This document shows positions 34,224 to 43,508 of a DNA stretch of 64,000 bases, piece by piece. The stretch covers positions 248,001 to 312,000 of the forward strand of contig NZ_CP084263.1 of the NCBI RefSeq assembly GCF_022879575.1. The letters are read 5' to 3'. The position numbers and the translations under genes are program-made. This stretch comes from Caballeronia sp. SL2Y3. Its GTDB lineage: Bacteria > Pseudomonadota > Gammaproteobacteria > Burkholderiales > Burkholderiaceae. Numbering within the stretch: the first letter of the stretch is position 1; each line of letters begins with the position of its first letter. The notes below the pieces were generated by a model that was given only the letters and a program-made list of their open reading frames with translations, searched no databases and was not told the origin of the DNA.

Positions 34224-36641
34224 ATGAGCAAGCGTGAAGTTCCGGGCGTAGGCCCGTATGGCGGACCGGCGGGTGGATGGGGCGCGTTGCAGGCCGTCGC
34301 GCGGGCGCTGAAGCAGCAGATGGGCGTCGCGCGTGAAGCGACGATGCTTCTCAAAGTCAACCAGCCCGCGGGCTTCGATTGTCCGGGCTGCGCGTGGCCG
34401 GACCCGCGCAGCACGTCGTCCTTCGAATTCTGCGAGAACGGCGCGAAGGCCGTCTCGTGGGAAGCCACCACCAAGCGCACGACGCCCGAATTCTTCGGAC
34501 GCCACACCGTCAGCGAGCTGTGGACGTGGAACGACTTCGCGCTGGAAGACGAAGGACGGCTGACGCATCCGATGCGCTACGACGCCGCTTCCGACCGCTA
34601 TCTGCCGATCTCGTGGGACGAGGCATTCGAGCGCATCGGCCAGTCGTTGCGGGCGCTGCCGGACCCGAACATGGCGGAGTTCTATACCTCGGGCCGCGCA
34701 TCGAACGAAGCGGCGTTCCTGTATCAACTCTTCGCGCGGCGCTTCGGCACCAACAACTTTCCCGATTGCTCGAACATGTGCCACGAGCCGACGAGCGTCG
34801 GTTTGCCCGAGTCCATCGGCGTGGGCAAGGGAACGGTGACGCTCGCGGACTTCGATCATTGCGACGCGATCTTCTGCATCGGACACAATCCCGGCACGAA
34901 CCATCCGCGCATGCTTGCGACGCTGCGCGAGGCCTCCCGGCGCGGCGCGAAGATCGTCGTGCTGAATCCGTTGCGCGAGCGCGGACTCGAACGGTTCGCG
35001 TCGCCACAGGACCCGGTCGAAATGGTGACGGGCCGCTCGACGGCCATCGCGACGGATTACATTCAGGTGCGGATCGGCGGCGATGTCGCGTTCCTCAAAG
35101 GCATGATGAAGACGGTGCTCGCGCTCGACCGCGAGAGCCAGGCGCAAGGCGGCGAAGGCGTGCTGGATCGCGCGTTCATCGACGAACACACGAGCGGCAT
35201 CGACGAACTGATCGCCGATATCGACGCGACTTCATGGGAACAGATCGTCGGCGCGTCGGGCGTCGGGCGCGAAGAGATCGAGCACATCGGCAAGCTGTAT
35301 GCGAATGCGAAGGCCGTGATCGCGTGCTATGGCATGGGGATCACGCAGCATCACAGCGGCACGGCCAACGTGCAGCAGATCGTCAACCTGCTGCTTCTGC
35401 GCGGCAACATGGGCCGCGACGGCGCGGGCATCTGCCCCTTGCGCGGACACTCGAACGTGCAGGGCGATCGCACCGTCGGCATCACCGAAATACCGCATCA
35501 GGAGATGCTCGATTCGCTCGGGCGCGTGTTCCGCTTCACGCCGCCGCGCGAACACGGTCACGGTGCGATCTCCGCCATCGAGGCGATGCGCGATGGCCGC
35601 GCGAAGGCGCTCATCGCGCTCGGCGGCAATCTGCCTGTCGCGATGTCGGATACGCCAGTCTGCTATGAGGCCATGCGCAAGCTCGACCTCGCCGTGCATA
35701 TCGCGACGAAGCTGAACCGCTCGCACTTGCTGGTCGCGAAGGAAACCATTCTGCTGCCCTGCCTCGGCCGCACGGAACTGGATGTGCAGGAGAGCGGGCC
35801 GCAGTCCATCACTGTCGAAGATTCGATGTCGATGGTGCACGCGTCGCGTGGTTCGCTGCCGCCCGCGTCCGAGCATCTGCGCTCGGAACCGGCCATCGTC
35901 GCGGGCATCGCGAAGGCGACGCTCGACGATCCGTCGCTCGACTGGGACGGCTGGGTGGCCGACTACAACCGCATCCGCGATCTCATCGAGAAAGTGTTTC
36001 CGCAGTTCGAGCGTTATAACGAGCGCATTCAGGACCCGGGCGGCTTCCGCCTTTTCAACGCCGCCGCCGCGCGCCGTTGGGACACGCCGGAGGGACGCGC
36101 GCGTTTCATCGCGCACAAGGGCGTGATGATGGACCCGCGCGTGGACCGCAGCGACGCGCTGATTCTCGCGACCATTCGCAGCCACGATCAGTACAACACG
36201 ACGATCTACGGCTTCAATGACCGCTACCGCGGCATCACGGGCCGGCGCGACGTGGTGTTCGTCAACGAACGCGATCTCGAAGCGCGCGGGCTTCAGCACG
36301 GCGATCTCGTGGATCTGGAGACGATCGAAAGCACGGTCAGCGTCGGCGGCTCGCGCCGTCTGTGCGGGCTCACTGCGGTCGCGTTCGATATCGCGCAGGG
36401 TTCCATCGCCGCGTACTATCCGGAAGCCAATTGCCTCGTGTCGCTCTCGGATAACGATGCGCGCAGCGGCACGCCGGCGTACAAGTCCATTCCGGTGCTG
36501 CTCTCGCTGAGCCAGGGCGACTGTCAGGTGGGCGCCGACGCGCACACATGGCAGCACGGCGACGTCCCCAACGACAAGACGGGCGCCACCGTCGCGGCGG
36601 AAGAGCCGGAGCATCGGCGCGTGCGGAACACGCCGAACTGA
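34224..36641 (+). CDS. FdhF/YdeP family molybdopterin oxidoreductase
   Basis: The 805-residue protein is related to formate dehydrogenase H and more closely to E. coli YdeP. C53-PG-C56 (FDCPGCAWPD) is the family's N-terminal cysteine pair. C186 in CSNMCHEPTS lies where the molybdenum-ligand selenocysteine of FdhF is found. CYGMGITQHHSGTANVQQIVNLLLLRGNMGRDGAGICPLRGHSNVQGDR and the C-terminal molybdopterin dinucleotide domain (about 640-780) complete the pattern. The true reaction is unknown for this group, although roles in acid resistance or formate oxidation are proposed. It is monocistronic with a terminator after it; no accessory fdhD or electron-transfer subunit is adjacent. Confidence 0.9.
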   Translation: MSKREVPGVGPYGGPAGGWGALQAVARALKQQMGVAREATMLLKVNQPAGFDCPGCAWPDPRSTSSFEFCENGAKAVSWEATTKRTTPEFFGRHTVSELWTWNDFALEDEGRLTHPMRYDAASDRYLPISWDEAFERIGQSLRALPDPNMAEFYTSGRASNEAAFLYQLFARRFGTNNFPDCSNMCHEPTSVGLPESIGVGKGTVTLADFDHCDAIFCIGHNPGTNHPRMLATLREASRRGAKIVVLNPLRERGLERFASPQDPVEMVTGRSTAIATDYIQVRIGGDVAFLKGMMKTVLALDRESQAQGGEGVLDRAFIDEHTSGIDELIADIDATSWEQIVGASGVGREEIEHIGKLYANAKAVIACYGMGITQHHSGTANVQQIVNLLLLRGNMGRDGAGICPLRGHSNVQGDRTVGITEIPHQEMLDSLGRVFRFTPPREHGHGAISAIEAMRDGRAKALIALGGNLPVAMSDTPVCYEAMRKLDLAVHIATKLNRSHLLVAKETILLPCLGRTELDVQESGPQSITVEDSMSMVHASRGSLPPASEHLRSEPAIVAGIAKATLDDPSLDWDGWVADYNRIRDLIEKVFPQFERYNERIQDPGGFRLFNAAAARRWDTPEGRARFIAHKGVMMDPRVDRSDALILATIRSHDQYNTTIYGFNDRYRGITGRRDVVFVNERDLEARGLQHGDLVDLETIESTVSVGGSRRLCGLTAVAFDIAQGSIAAYYPEANCLVSLSDNDARSGTPAYKSIPVLLSLSQGDCQVGADAHTWQHGDVPNDKTGATVAAEEPEHRRVRNTPN

Positions 36642-36654
36642 GCGCGGCTAAACG

Positions 36655-36693
36655 GCGGCAGGCGAAGCACGTAGAGGCGAGCCTGCCGCTTTT
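36655..36693 (+). terminator. Rho-independent terminator of the molybdoenzyme gene
   Basis: GCGGCAGGC (36655-36663) pairs perfectly with GCCTGCCGC (36681-36689) around a 17-base loop and is followed by TTTT (36690-36693). It starts 14 bases after the stop codon at 36641. Confidence 0.75.
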
Positions 36694-36812
36694 CCGCACG
36701 ATGGGTCTATTTTTCGCGGGCTAAAGTCGGCGCATTCGTTTCCGTTATCACAGCCAGAGGCCGCTCGTCCCGCGCTGGCGGTAAGCGAATATCAACGAAA
36801 ACGACGACTCGC

Positions 36813-38357
36813 ATGACTTTTTCTAGAAAACTCTGGCTGCCCCTGCTCCTGAGCCTTGCGTGCCTGGCGGGAATCTCCGTGGCCGACGCATTCCGCATGC
36901 GCGCCGTACGCACCGAGCAGACCAAACTCGATATCAAGCACGCGACGGAAGTCGCCACCAGCATCATCAAGGAGTTCGCGCAGCAGGCGGCGAGCGGCAC
37001 GATCACGCAGGACCAGGCCAAGCAAGGCGCGTTGAACGCGATCCGCGACATTCGCTTCGGCGACAACGGCTATTTCAGCGTGTTCGATTCGCAGGCCAAA
37101 GTGCTGGTGCATCCGATGAAGCCCGAGTTCGTCGGCAAGATGATGATGGACTTCAAGGACCCGAACGGTGTCTATCTGTACCGAGAAATCATCGACGTGG
37201 GCAAGCGCGAGGGCGCAGGCTACACCTACTATTCGTTCGCGAAACCCGGCAGCAACGAGATCCTGCCGAAGATGTCGTATGTCTCCATGTATCAGCCGTG
37301 GGACTGGCTCATCGTGACGGGCGTGTATATCGACGACATCAATGCGGCCTTCTATACGTCGCTCGGCTGGAGCCTCGGCGTGCTCGCCGCGATCGCGGTG
37401 GTGCTGTGCGTAGTCGTGTCGCGGCTCAATCGCGGCATTCTGCGGTCGATGGGCGGCGAGCCGTCGTACGCGGCGGAAGTCGCTAACCAGATCGCGGACA
37501 ACAACCTCACCGTCGATGTCGCGACTCAGGCGGACGACCGTTCGAGTCTCATGTATTCGATGGCGCGCATGCGTGCCCAGTTGCTGACGGCAATCGAGAG
37601 CGTGAAGACGTCGGCCAACGCGATTGCGAGCGCGAGCCGCGAGATCGCGGTCGGCAACACGGATCTGTCGTCGCGCACGGAGCAGCAGGCGGCGTCGCTG
37701 CAGGAAACGGCGGCGAGCATGGAAGAACTGACCGCAGCCGTGAAGCACAACTCGGAGAATGCGCGGCAAGCGAGCGGACTGGCCGGCACGGCGCGCGACG
37801 TCGCGAAGGAAGGCACGACGATCGTCGGCGAAGTGGTCGGCACGATGGCCGAGATCGAGCACAGCTCGCACAAGATCGGCGAGATCATCGACATGATCGA
37901 AGGCATCGCGTTCCAGACCAACATCCTCGCGTTGAATGCGGCCGTCGAAGCGGCGCGCGCCGGCGAGCAAGGCCGCGGCTTCGCGGTGGTGGCGGGCGAA
38001 GTGCGCAGTCTCGCGCAACGCTCTTCGACGGCGTCGAAGGAGATTCGTGAACTGATCGAGGCGTCCAGTACGCGCGTTACCGCGGGCACTCAACTCGTCG
38101 GCCGCGCCGGCGACACGATGACGAAGATCAGCGCCGCTATTCAGAAGGTGACCGACATCATGGACGAGATCGCGTCTGCATCGAACGAACAGAGTCGCGG
38201 CATCGAACAAGTGAATCAGGCCATCAGCCAGATGGACGAAGTCACGCAGCAGAACGCGGCGCTGGTGGAACAGGCGGCTGCGGCGGCCGGGTCGTTGCAG
38301 GATCAGGCCGAGCAGTTGAAGTCGACGATGGCCGTGTTCAGGACGGCTTCGGTCTGA
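36813..38357 (+). CDS. Methyl-accepting chemotaxis protein with single Cache sensor
   Basis: The 514-residue receptor has an N-terminal membrane helix ([18 protein letters not shown]), then a periplasmic single-Cache domain (about 30-185: [54 protein letters not shown]). A second helix ([19 protein letters not shown]), HAMP region and cytoplasmic signalling domain follow, with the conserved hairpin [42 protein letters not shown]. Cache sensors of this type usually sense small carboxylates or amino acids. There is no C-terminal CheR/CheB pentapeptide. It is monocistronic and converges with the glycosyltransferase gene. Confidence 0.93.
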   Translation: MTFSRKLWLPLLLSLACLAGISVADAFRMRAVRTEQTKLDIKHATEVATSIIKEFAQQAASGTITQDQAKQGALNAIRDIRFGDNGYFSVFDSQAKVLVHPMKPEFVGKMMMDFKDPNGVYLYREIIDVGKREGAGYTYYSFAKPGSNEILPKMSYVSMYQPWDWLIVTGVYIDDINAAFYTSLGWSLGVLAAIAVVLCVVVSRLNRGILRSMGGEPSYAAEVANQIADNNLTVDVATQADDRSSLMYSMARMRAQLLTAIESVKTSANAIASASREIAVGNTDLSSRTEQQAASLQETAASMEELTAAVKHNSENARQASGLAGTARDVAKEGTTIVGEVVGTMAEIEHSSHKIGEIIDMIEGIAFQTNILALNAAVEAARAGEQGRGFAVVAGEVRSLAQRSSTASKEIRELIEASSTRVTAGTQLVGRAGDTMTKISAAIQKVTDIMDEIASASNEQSRGIEQVNQAISQMDEVTQQNAALVEQAAAAAGSLQDQAEQLKSTMAVFRTASV

Positions 38358-38372
38358 TCCTGATTGCGGGAA

Positions 38373-39371
38373 CTAACGCAGCGGCCGCGAGCCTGTGGAA
38401 TGCAAAGTGGCGTGGCCGAGCGAATTCAGCTTTCGCGATACGCGGCGAAGCAGAAAGCGGCCGACATTCCATGCAATCCACGGGTCGCTGGCGCACGTCT
38501 TCAGCACGCTCGCGGTGCCTTCGGACTTGCGCATCGAGATGAGCTTCGTTTTTGCGTCCAGCCAACGCAGGCTCTGCGAGCGTCGTGCGACGAGTGCTCG
38601 CAGACGGGGATTGCCGCTGATTGCAGGGCGCGACAACAGCTCGTCGGTGGCCATCTTCATCGCGCTGTAGTTCACCTTCGTACGGCTCATGCCGGACGAG
38701 GTCTTGCTGATGGAGCCGGTTCTCTCCGTGTAGAGATAGTAGGCATCGTTGGCGCACACCCAGACGCAGCCGGATAGCAGCGCGTCGAGCATGAAGTGAA
38801 AGTCCTCGCCATGACGCAAGCTCACGGGATAGCGCAGCCCTCGACTCACCAAGGCGTCGCGGCGAAATAGCGGCTTGAGAAGCCCGAAGTCGCATCCGGT
38901 CGATTCCCCTGCCGCGTTGTACAGGAACGTATCGAGTGTCACTGCAAAGTGCGGCTCGCTTCCTCTCGGACGAAACCCGGTGCGCACGACTTTCTGTGCG
39001 ATGGCGTCGTAGATCAACAGATTGTCCGTCACGATATCGGCCCCGGTATCGTTTCCAAGGCGCACGAGCCGCTCTAAGCGTTCCGGCCCGAACCGGTCGT
39101 CGGCGTCGAGAAGCGCGATCCACTGACCGCGCGCATTCGCGATGCCCGCATTGCGCGCGCCGCCCGGCCCCACGTTCTCGGCGAGGTTGATTAGCTTTAT
39201 GCGGCTGTCTTCTTCCGACGCAGCTTGCACGACCTTCGCGGTATCGTCGGTGGAGGCGTCGTTCACGACGACGATTTCCAGTGGCGCGAGCGTCTGCGCT
39301 TGCAGCGATGCCAGCGCGACTCGTACGAAGTCCTGCGCGTTGTACACGGGAATGACGACCGATACCGACAT
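38373..39371 (-). CDS. Glycosyltransferase family 2
   Basis: The 332-residue protein starts MSVSVVIPVYNAQDFVRVALASLQAQTLAPLEIVVVNDASTDDT, the GT-A fold with the first nucleotide-sugar Asp. WIALLDADDRFGPERL carries the DxD-like metal motif, and GEDFHFMLDALLSG is a later conserved acidic patch. It probably adds a sugar to a surface polysaccharide or lipid. The frame keeps ordinary coding character although its base composition is slightly lower in GC than the neighbours. It stands alone with no other polysaccharide genes nearby, so its product cannot be named. Confidence 0.88.
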   Translation of the reverse strand: MSVSVVIPVYNAQDFVRVALASLQAQTLAPLEIVVVNDASTDDTAKVVQAASEEDSRIKLINLAENVGPGGARNAGIANARGQWIALLDADDRFGPERLERLVRLGNDTGADIVTDNLLIYDAIAQKVVRTGFRPRGSEPHFAVTLDTFLYNAAGESTGCDFGLLKPLFRRDALVSRGLRYPVSLRHGEDFHFMLDALLSGCVWVCANDAYYLYTERTGSISKTSSGMSRTKVNYSAMKMATDELLSRPAISGNPRLRALVARRSQSLRWLDAKTKLISMRKSEGTASVLKTCASDPWIAWNVGRFLLRRVSRKLNSLGHATLHSTGSRPLR

Positions 39372-39630
39372 GCCGAATCCTCCCAGACTGCCGCACTATC
39401 GACAGATTGCGATCTGGCGGTCAACGGTTCTATTGGCCGCGGCGTATCGGTAGCCCAATGCTTCGATCCGGCGTGCTTACCGAATGCTCCTTAGCATAGT
39501 CAAATCAAAATGCGAGTGCAATGCACAAACATCTGCAGTGCGAATCACAAGGTCGAATAGACGGAACGTTCGGACGATAACAGGTGCAGCGCAATGTTCA
39601 GGCGAATCGCGCGCCCTTCTTCGATACGGT

Positions 39631-40029
39631 CTAGCTTCCCGACTCCTCCTTTACGTAGGACGCCGAACCGTTACCGAACGACCATTCGTCTCGTGCATTC
39701 GGCTGCAAGACGATCAGAACGTCCTCCGGACGCAGGCCCGGGTTCTCCGCGAGATTGCTCGCAATCGCCTTGAAGAGCGCTTTCTTCTTCGCAGTGTCGC
39801 GCCAATTGCCCGCCGTGATGTCGATGATGACCAGATCGTCGGTGCGATGGATGCCGAGATAGTCGCTGTCGTAGATGAACTCCTCGCGCTCGTGCTGATG
39901 AACGAGATGGAATCGGTCATCGGCCGGCGCGCCATAGGCCTCGACCAGCGCCTGATGGACGCCGTCGCTAATGGCTCGAACATGCGCGGGGGACTTGCCT
40001 TTGAGCAGAGAAATGCGGATGAGCGGCAT
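39631..40029 (-). CDS. Tautomerase family protein A (Pro-1)
   Basis: The 132-residue protein starts MPLIRISLLKGKSPAHVRAISDGVHQALVEAYGAP, giving an N-terminal catalytic proline after Met removal. The length and the HQHEREEFIYD and VIIDITAGNWRDTAKKKALFKAIASNLAE segments match the larger (about 130 residue) tautomerase branch rather than the 62-residue 4-oxalocrotonate tautomerase. It should catalyse keto-enol or dehalogenation/hydration type chemistry on a small acid. It diverges from the LysR gene at 40151, and a second Pro-1 protein lies on the other side of that regulator. Confidence 0.85.
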   Translation of the reverse strand: MPLIRISLLKGKSPAHVRAISDGVHQALVEAYGAPADDRFHLVHQHEREEFIYDSDYLGIHRTDDLVIIDITAGNWRDTAKKKALFKAIASNLAENPGLRPEDVLIVLQPNARDEWSFGNGSASYVKEESGS

Positions 40030-40105
40030 GGCTTCTTCACTCGGTTATATGACCGTGGACGTTTGCGGTACTTGACGTACACACGTTACGGCCCGATTAT
40101 GGTTC

Positions 40106-40124
40106 CGTAAATTTGAAACTTACG
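40106..40124. promoter_or_regulatory. LysR-type operator in tautomerase/LysR promoter
   Basis: CGTAA (40106-40110) and TTACG (40120-40124) form an inverted repeat around ATTTGAAAC, located 27 bases before the LysR start at 40151. The inner AATTTGAAA recurs, inverted, at 41084-41096 before the second tautomerase gene, which supports a shared regulator. Confidence 0.55.
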
Positions 40125-40150
40125 AAGGGTCGCATCTGCGAAATCGAACG

Positions 40151-41050
40151 ATGCCTACGCGAACCAATCTCGACATGGATGTGCTGAGAACCTTCGTCAC
40201 CGGGTTCGAACTGGGCAGCTTCGCGCGCGCGGCAGAGCGCTTGGGCCGCTCGCAATCCGCAATCAGTACGCAGTTGCGCAGGCTAGAGGATCAGATCGGC
40301 CGGCCTCTCGTGCAGAAGTCAGGGCGCGGGCTCGCGCTCACCACGGCGGGCGAAGGTCTGCTGAGCTACGCGAAGCGCTTGCTCGAACTCAACGACGAAG
40401 CAGTGGAAACCGTGCGGGGATCGGACCTCGAGGGGTGGGCGCGGCTCGGCTTGCCGCAAGACTTCGCGGAAAGCTGGCTGCCGGCGGTTCTCAGCCGGTT
40501 CGCGAGAGCGCATCCGAAAGTGCGCGTCGAGGTTCAGGTGGATAGAAGCGCATCGCTCATCGAAAAGACACTGACAGGCGCGCTCGATGTGGCGCTCGTC
40601 TGGGGAGACGGCAGCGCGTCGCCGCACGGCGAACGCGTGGCGGCCGTGCCGATTCAGTGGGTCGGGCGGCCAGACTGGGGTGGCGTGGAAAGTCTTGGCG
40701 GGCAGCCTCTGCCCTTCGTCGCGTTCGACCCGCCGTGCACGTTCCGCTCGGCCGCCGTCGATGCAATGGATGCAGCCGGCCTTTCGTGGCGACTGGTATT
40801 TACGAGTCCGAGCCTCTCGGGGCTTTGGGCCGCAGTCGAAGGCGGCCTCGGCATCACCGTTCGAACGGCCTTGAAGATGCCGGCATCGCTCGTTGCGCTC
40901 GACCCCATGACAACCGGCTTGCCCGCTCTGCCGCTCGCGCCGCTTTCGCTTCATCGCGCAGAAGCCGAACCCACAGCCGCAGTCACGAAGCTAACCGATA
41001 TCGTGACCGAAACGATCCGTGACGAGCTTGCCGCCGTGGCTGTGCGCTGA
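40151..41050 (+). CDS. LysR-family transcriptional regulator of the tautomerase pair
   Basis: The 299-residue protein has the winged helix MDVLRTFVTGFELGSFARAAERLGRSQSAISTQLRRLEDQIGRPL and an effector domain starting near WARLGLPQDFAESWLPAVLSRFARAHPKV. It lies between the divergent tautomerase gene (39631-40029) and a second tautomerase gene (41172-41573) on its own strand. This three-gene arrangement suggests that it senses the tautomerase substrate or product and controls both. Confidence 0.92.
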   Translation: MPTRTNLDMDVLRTFVTGFELGSFARAAERLGRSQSAISTQLRRLEDQIGRPLVQKSGRGLALTTAGEGLLSYAKRLLELNDEAVETVRGSDLEGWARLGLPQDFAESWLPAVLSRFARAHPKVRVEVQVDRSASLIEKTLTGALDVALVWGDGSASPHGERVAAVPIQWVGRPDWGGVESLGGQPLPFVAFDPPCTFRSAAVDAMDAAGLSWRLVFTSPSLSGLWAAVEGGLGITVRTALKMPASLVALDPMTTGLPALPLAPLSLHRAEAEPTAAVTKLTDIVTETIRDELAAVAVR

Positions 41051-41083
41051 ACGACGGTTCGATTCGATGAATGGATGAGTTCC

Positions 41084-41096
41084 AAACTTTCAAATT
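41084..41096. promoter_or_regulatory. Inverted copy of the LysR-site core before tautomerase B
   Basis: AAACTTTCAAATT here is, on the other strand, AATTTGAAAGTTT. It shares nine bases (AATTTGAAA) with the dyad centre at 40110-40118. It is 76 bases before the tautomerase start at 41172. A shared LysR site is the simplest reading, but nine bases could also match by chance in this AT-rich gap. Confidence 0.4.
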
Positions 41097-41171
41097 GCTC
41101 GAAGCGGCGAGCAGCCATATCGTTTCGATAAGCAACGCTCTCGCGTGTGCATCGAACAAGGAGAAATGGCC

Positions 41172-41573
41172 ATGCCCTTCATCAGCGTCAAAGCGATCGG
41201 TGAACCGCTCGCGCAGCATCAAGTGAAAGCGATTCAGGAAGGCATCACTGCGTTGATGGTCGATGTCCTTCGCAAAGTCGGGCCTCTCGTGGCTGTTCTG
41301 GTCGAACAGGTGCCCGCCAAGAGTTGGACCGTGGGCGGTGAGCCGGTCGCATGCGCCGCGCAGGTCGATGCCATCGTCAGTGCCGGAACCAATACTGCCG
41401 AGGAGAAGGCCCGCTTCGTCCGTGAAGCCAATGCACTGCTTAAATCGGTGATCGGCAGCAGGTTGTCCGAAGTGAGCTATGTCGTGATTCACGAAGTGCC
41501 GAAAGACAGCTGGGGCTACGACGGACTTACGCAAGCGTATCGGGCGGATCAGCGTAGCTCGCGCGAAGCATGA
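41172..41573 (+). CDS. Tautomerase family protein B (Pro-1)
   Basis: The 133-residue protein is read from the second of two near Mets (MPFISVKAIGEPLAQHQVKAIQEGITALMVDVLRK), which puts proline next to the initiator as the family requires. The C-terminal half carries SAGTNTAEEKARFVREANALLKSVIGSRLSEVSYVVIHEVPKDSWGYDGLT, like 4-oxalocrotonate tautomerases that are two domains long. AAGGAGAAATGGCC just upstream is the ribosome site. It follows the LysR gene by 121 bases and probably shares its control. Confidence 0.85.
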   Translation: MPFISVKAIGEPLAQHQVKAIQEGITALMVDVLRKVGPLVAVLVEQVPAKSWTVGGEPVACAAQVDAIVSAGTNTAEEKARFVREANALLKSVIGSRLSEVSYVVIHEVPKDSWGYDGLTQAYRADQRSSREA

Positions 41574-41600
41574 ACGTGCTGATGCACCCCGAGCATCCGC

Positions 41601-43508
41601 TCAAGCCGCGAGCGCCTCGTCAATCGCTTCGACAGCCGCCGCATGCTCGCGAATCAGCCGATACACCGTCTCGCCCGGAACCGTCTCCGACACGAGCAGT
41701 TGATCCGCAATCGCGCGAAGCACCGGCTCATTCGCCTTGAGCAACGCGAAGCACGCATCGTTCAGGTCGGAGAGAAGCTCGTTCGCATGTCCGATCGCCG
41801 TCTTCAACTGCAGGCCCGCGACCTGTTGAGGCAAGGCGGCGAGGCTGAACAGATTGCCGTCGTTATTGAAGCCGAACTTCGAGACCATATCCAGTCCGAT
41901 GCGCGATGCTTCCTGCAAGTCCTGCGCCGCGCCGCTCGATGCCTCGTTGAACATCAACAGTTCCGCGTTGCGTCCGCCGAGCAGCACCTGAATCTCGTTA
42001 CGCATCTCGGTCTCGCGATACAGATGCTTGTCCTGCGCCTTCGTGATGAGCGCGACGCCCAGCGCGCCGCCGCGCGGCAGAATGGTGACTTCCTCGAGCA
42101 CGCCCGTGTTCAGCAGCGCCGCAACGAGCCCGTGCCCGGCTTCGTGAATGGCAATGCGCGTGCGCTCGTCGTCGGACAGCGCGCGCTCGGCACCGTTGAT
42201 ATCGCCGATGCGCGCGATCTTGATCGCTTCGACGAAATGATCGGCCGCGACTTCCGTCGCGCCGGCTTTGCGCGCGACGAGACCCGCCTGATTTACGATC
42301 ATCGCAAGCGTGGCCGGCGACAAGCCCGTGGTCAGCCGCGCGAGCTGCGTGAAGTCGATGTCTCCCGCCTTCGTCTTGAGATTAGCCGCGTAGAAACGCA
42401 GGATCTTCTCGCGGTCGTCGATATCGGGTAAACGCACCTGGATGGTCCGATCGAAACGGCCCGGGCGGCGCAGCGCCTCGTCGAGATTGTCCGGGTGATT
42501 CGTCGCCGCAACGATGATGACGCCTTCGTTCGACGCGAAGCCATCCATCTCGGCAAGCAGCTGGTTGATGATGCGGTTGCTCTCCGCTTCGACCGGACCG
42601 CCGCCCGTATCCGTGCGCTTGCCGAGGCCGTCCGCTTCGTCGATGAAGATGACCGTCGGCGCGTTCTTGCGCGCGAGTTCGAACAGATGCTTCACCTTCT
42701 GAATGCCGACGCCATAGTACTTCGCGCTGAAATAGCTGCCCGTGATGGCGATGAAGTTCGCGCCGCATTCGCCCGCGAGCGCCTGCGCGAGACGCGTCTT
42801 GCCGACGCCCGGCCCGCCTGTCATGAGGATGCCGCACGGCGCGCGCACGCCCATGCCGGTGAATTGCGCGGGCTCGGTCAGCCACGCGCGCACGTCCGCG
42901 AGCGCGGCTTTCGCTTCGCCTGCGCCGATGACGTCGTCGAAGCGCATCGTCGGCGATTTCGCCAGCAATTGCGCGCCGCCGCGCATCTCGCGGCGCATGA
43001 ACCACAACAAGCCGCCGACCATCGCGACGGGCAACAGGATGCTCAGGAGATCGCGCAGTCGATTGAAGTCGTCGTCCCAACGCGCCATGCCGGTTTGCAC
43101 GTTCGCGTCCGGAAGCCACACCAGTTGATACGGCGCGGCTTCGCCGGCCTTCATATCGCCGATCAGAAGCGCATTCGAGAACGTGCCGTTATGGTCGGCG
43201 ACGTAGTACTTCTCCCCGCGCTGCGTCGATACGAGAATCGCATCGCGGCTCACGCCGATGGCGGCCACATCGCGGGCACGGATATCGGCCACGAGCTGCG
43301 AGACGTCTTTCTCGCGATGCGTCCACGGCTTCGCGTCAGCGCGCATCGCGCTCGCCACGCCGGCCAGCGCGAGCGGTTCGTGGCGCGCGGCATCGGCATG
43401 ATGACGCCACGCGATGGCGCTCGCCGTGGCGATCAGCGCGGTGAGAGCGACGCCATACGCGAAGAAGCGGCCAAAGCGTGAGCGAAAGAGATTCCTTACC
43501 GGTTTCAT
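41601..43508 (-). CDS. FtsH-like membrane AAA+ zinc metalloprotease (second, non-housekeeping type)
   Basis: The 635-residue protein has two N-terminal membrane helices (about 14-33 and 155-170) flanking a periplasmic stretch. The AAA module has GGPGVGKT (231-238), VIFIDEADGLG, and the second region of homology NHPDNLDEALRRPGRFDR. The protease domain has HEAGH (455-459) and the third zinc ligand in SGAAQDLQEASRIG. All catalytic residues are present, so it should degrade membrane or cytosolic proteins with ATP. The pore loop reads YYGVG where housekeeping FtsH has FVGVG, and the N-terminal region is unlike E. coli FtsH. No FtsH operon partner (RrmJ, FolP) is adjacent, so it is an accessory copy. 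Confidence 0.88.
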   Translation of the reverse strand: MKPVRNLFRSRFGRFFAYGVALTALIATASAIAWRHHADAARHEPLALAGVASAMRADAKPWTHREKDVSQLVADIRARDVAAIGVSRDAILVSTQRGEKYYVADHNGTFSNALLIGDMKAGEAAPYQLVWLPDANVQTGMARWDDDFNRLRDLLSILLPVAMVGGLLWFMRREMRGGAQLLAKSPTMRFDDVIGAGEAKAALADVRAWLTEPAQFTGMGVRAPCGILMTGGPGVGKTRLAQALAGECGANFIAITGSYFSAKYYGVGIQKVKHLFELARKNAPTVIFIDEADGLGKRTDTGGGPVEAESNRIINQLLAEMDGFASNEGVIIVAATNHPDNLDEALRRPGRFDRTIQVRLPDIDDREKILRFYAANLKTKAGDIDFTQLARLTTGLSPATLAMIVNQAGLVARKAGATEVAADHFVEAIKIARIGDINGAERALSDDERTRIAIHEAGHGLVAALLNTGVLEEVTILPRGGALGVALITKAQDKHLYRETEMRNEIQVLLGGRNAELLMFNEASSGAAQDLQEASRIGLDMVSKFGFNNDGNLFSLAALPQQVAGLQLKTAIGHANELLSDLNDACFALLKANEPVLRAIADQLLVSETVPGETVYRLIREHAAAVEAIDEALAA

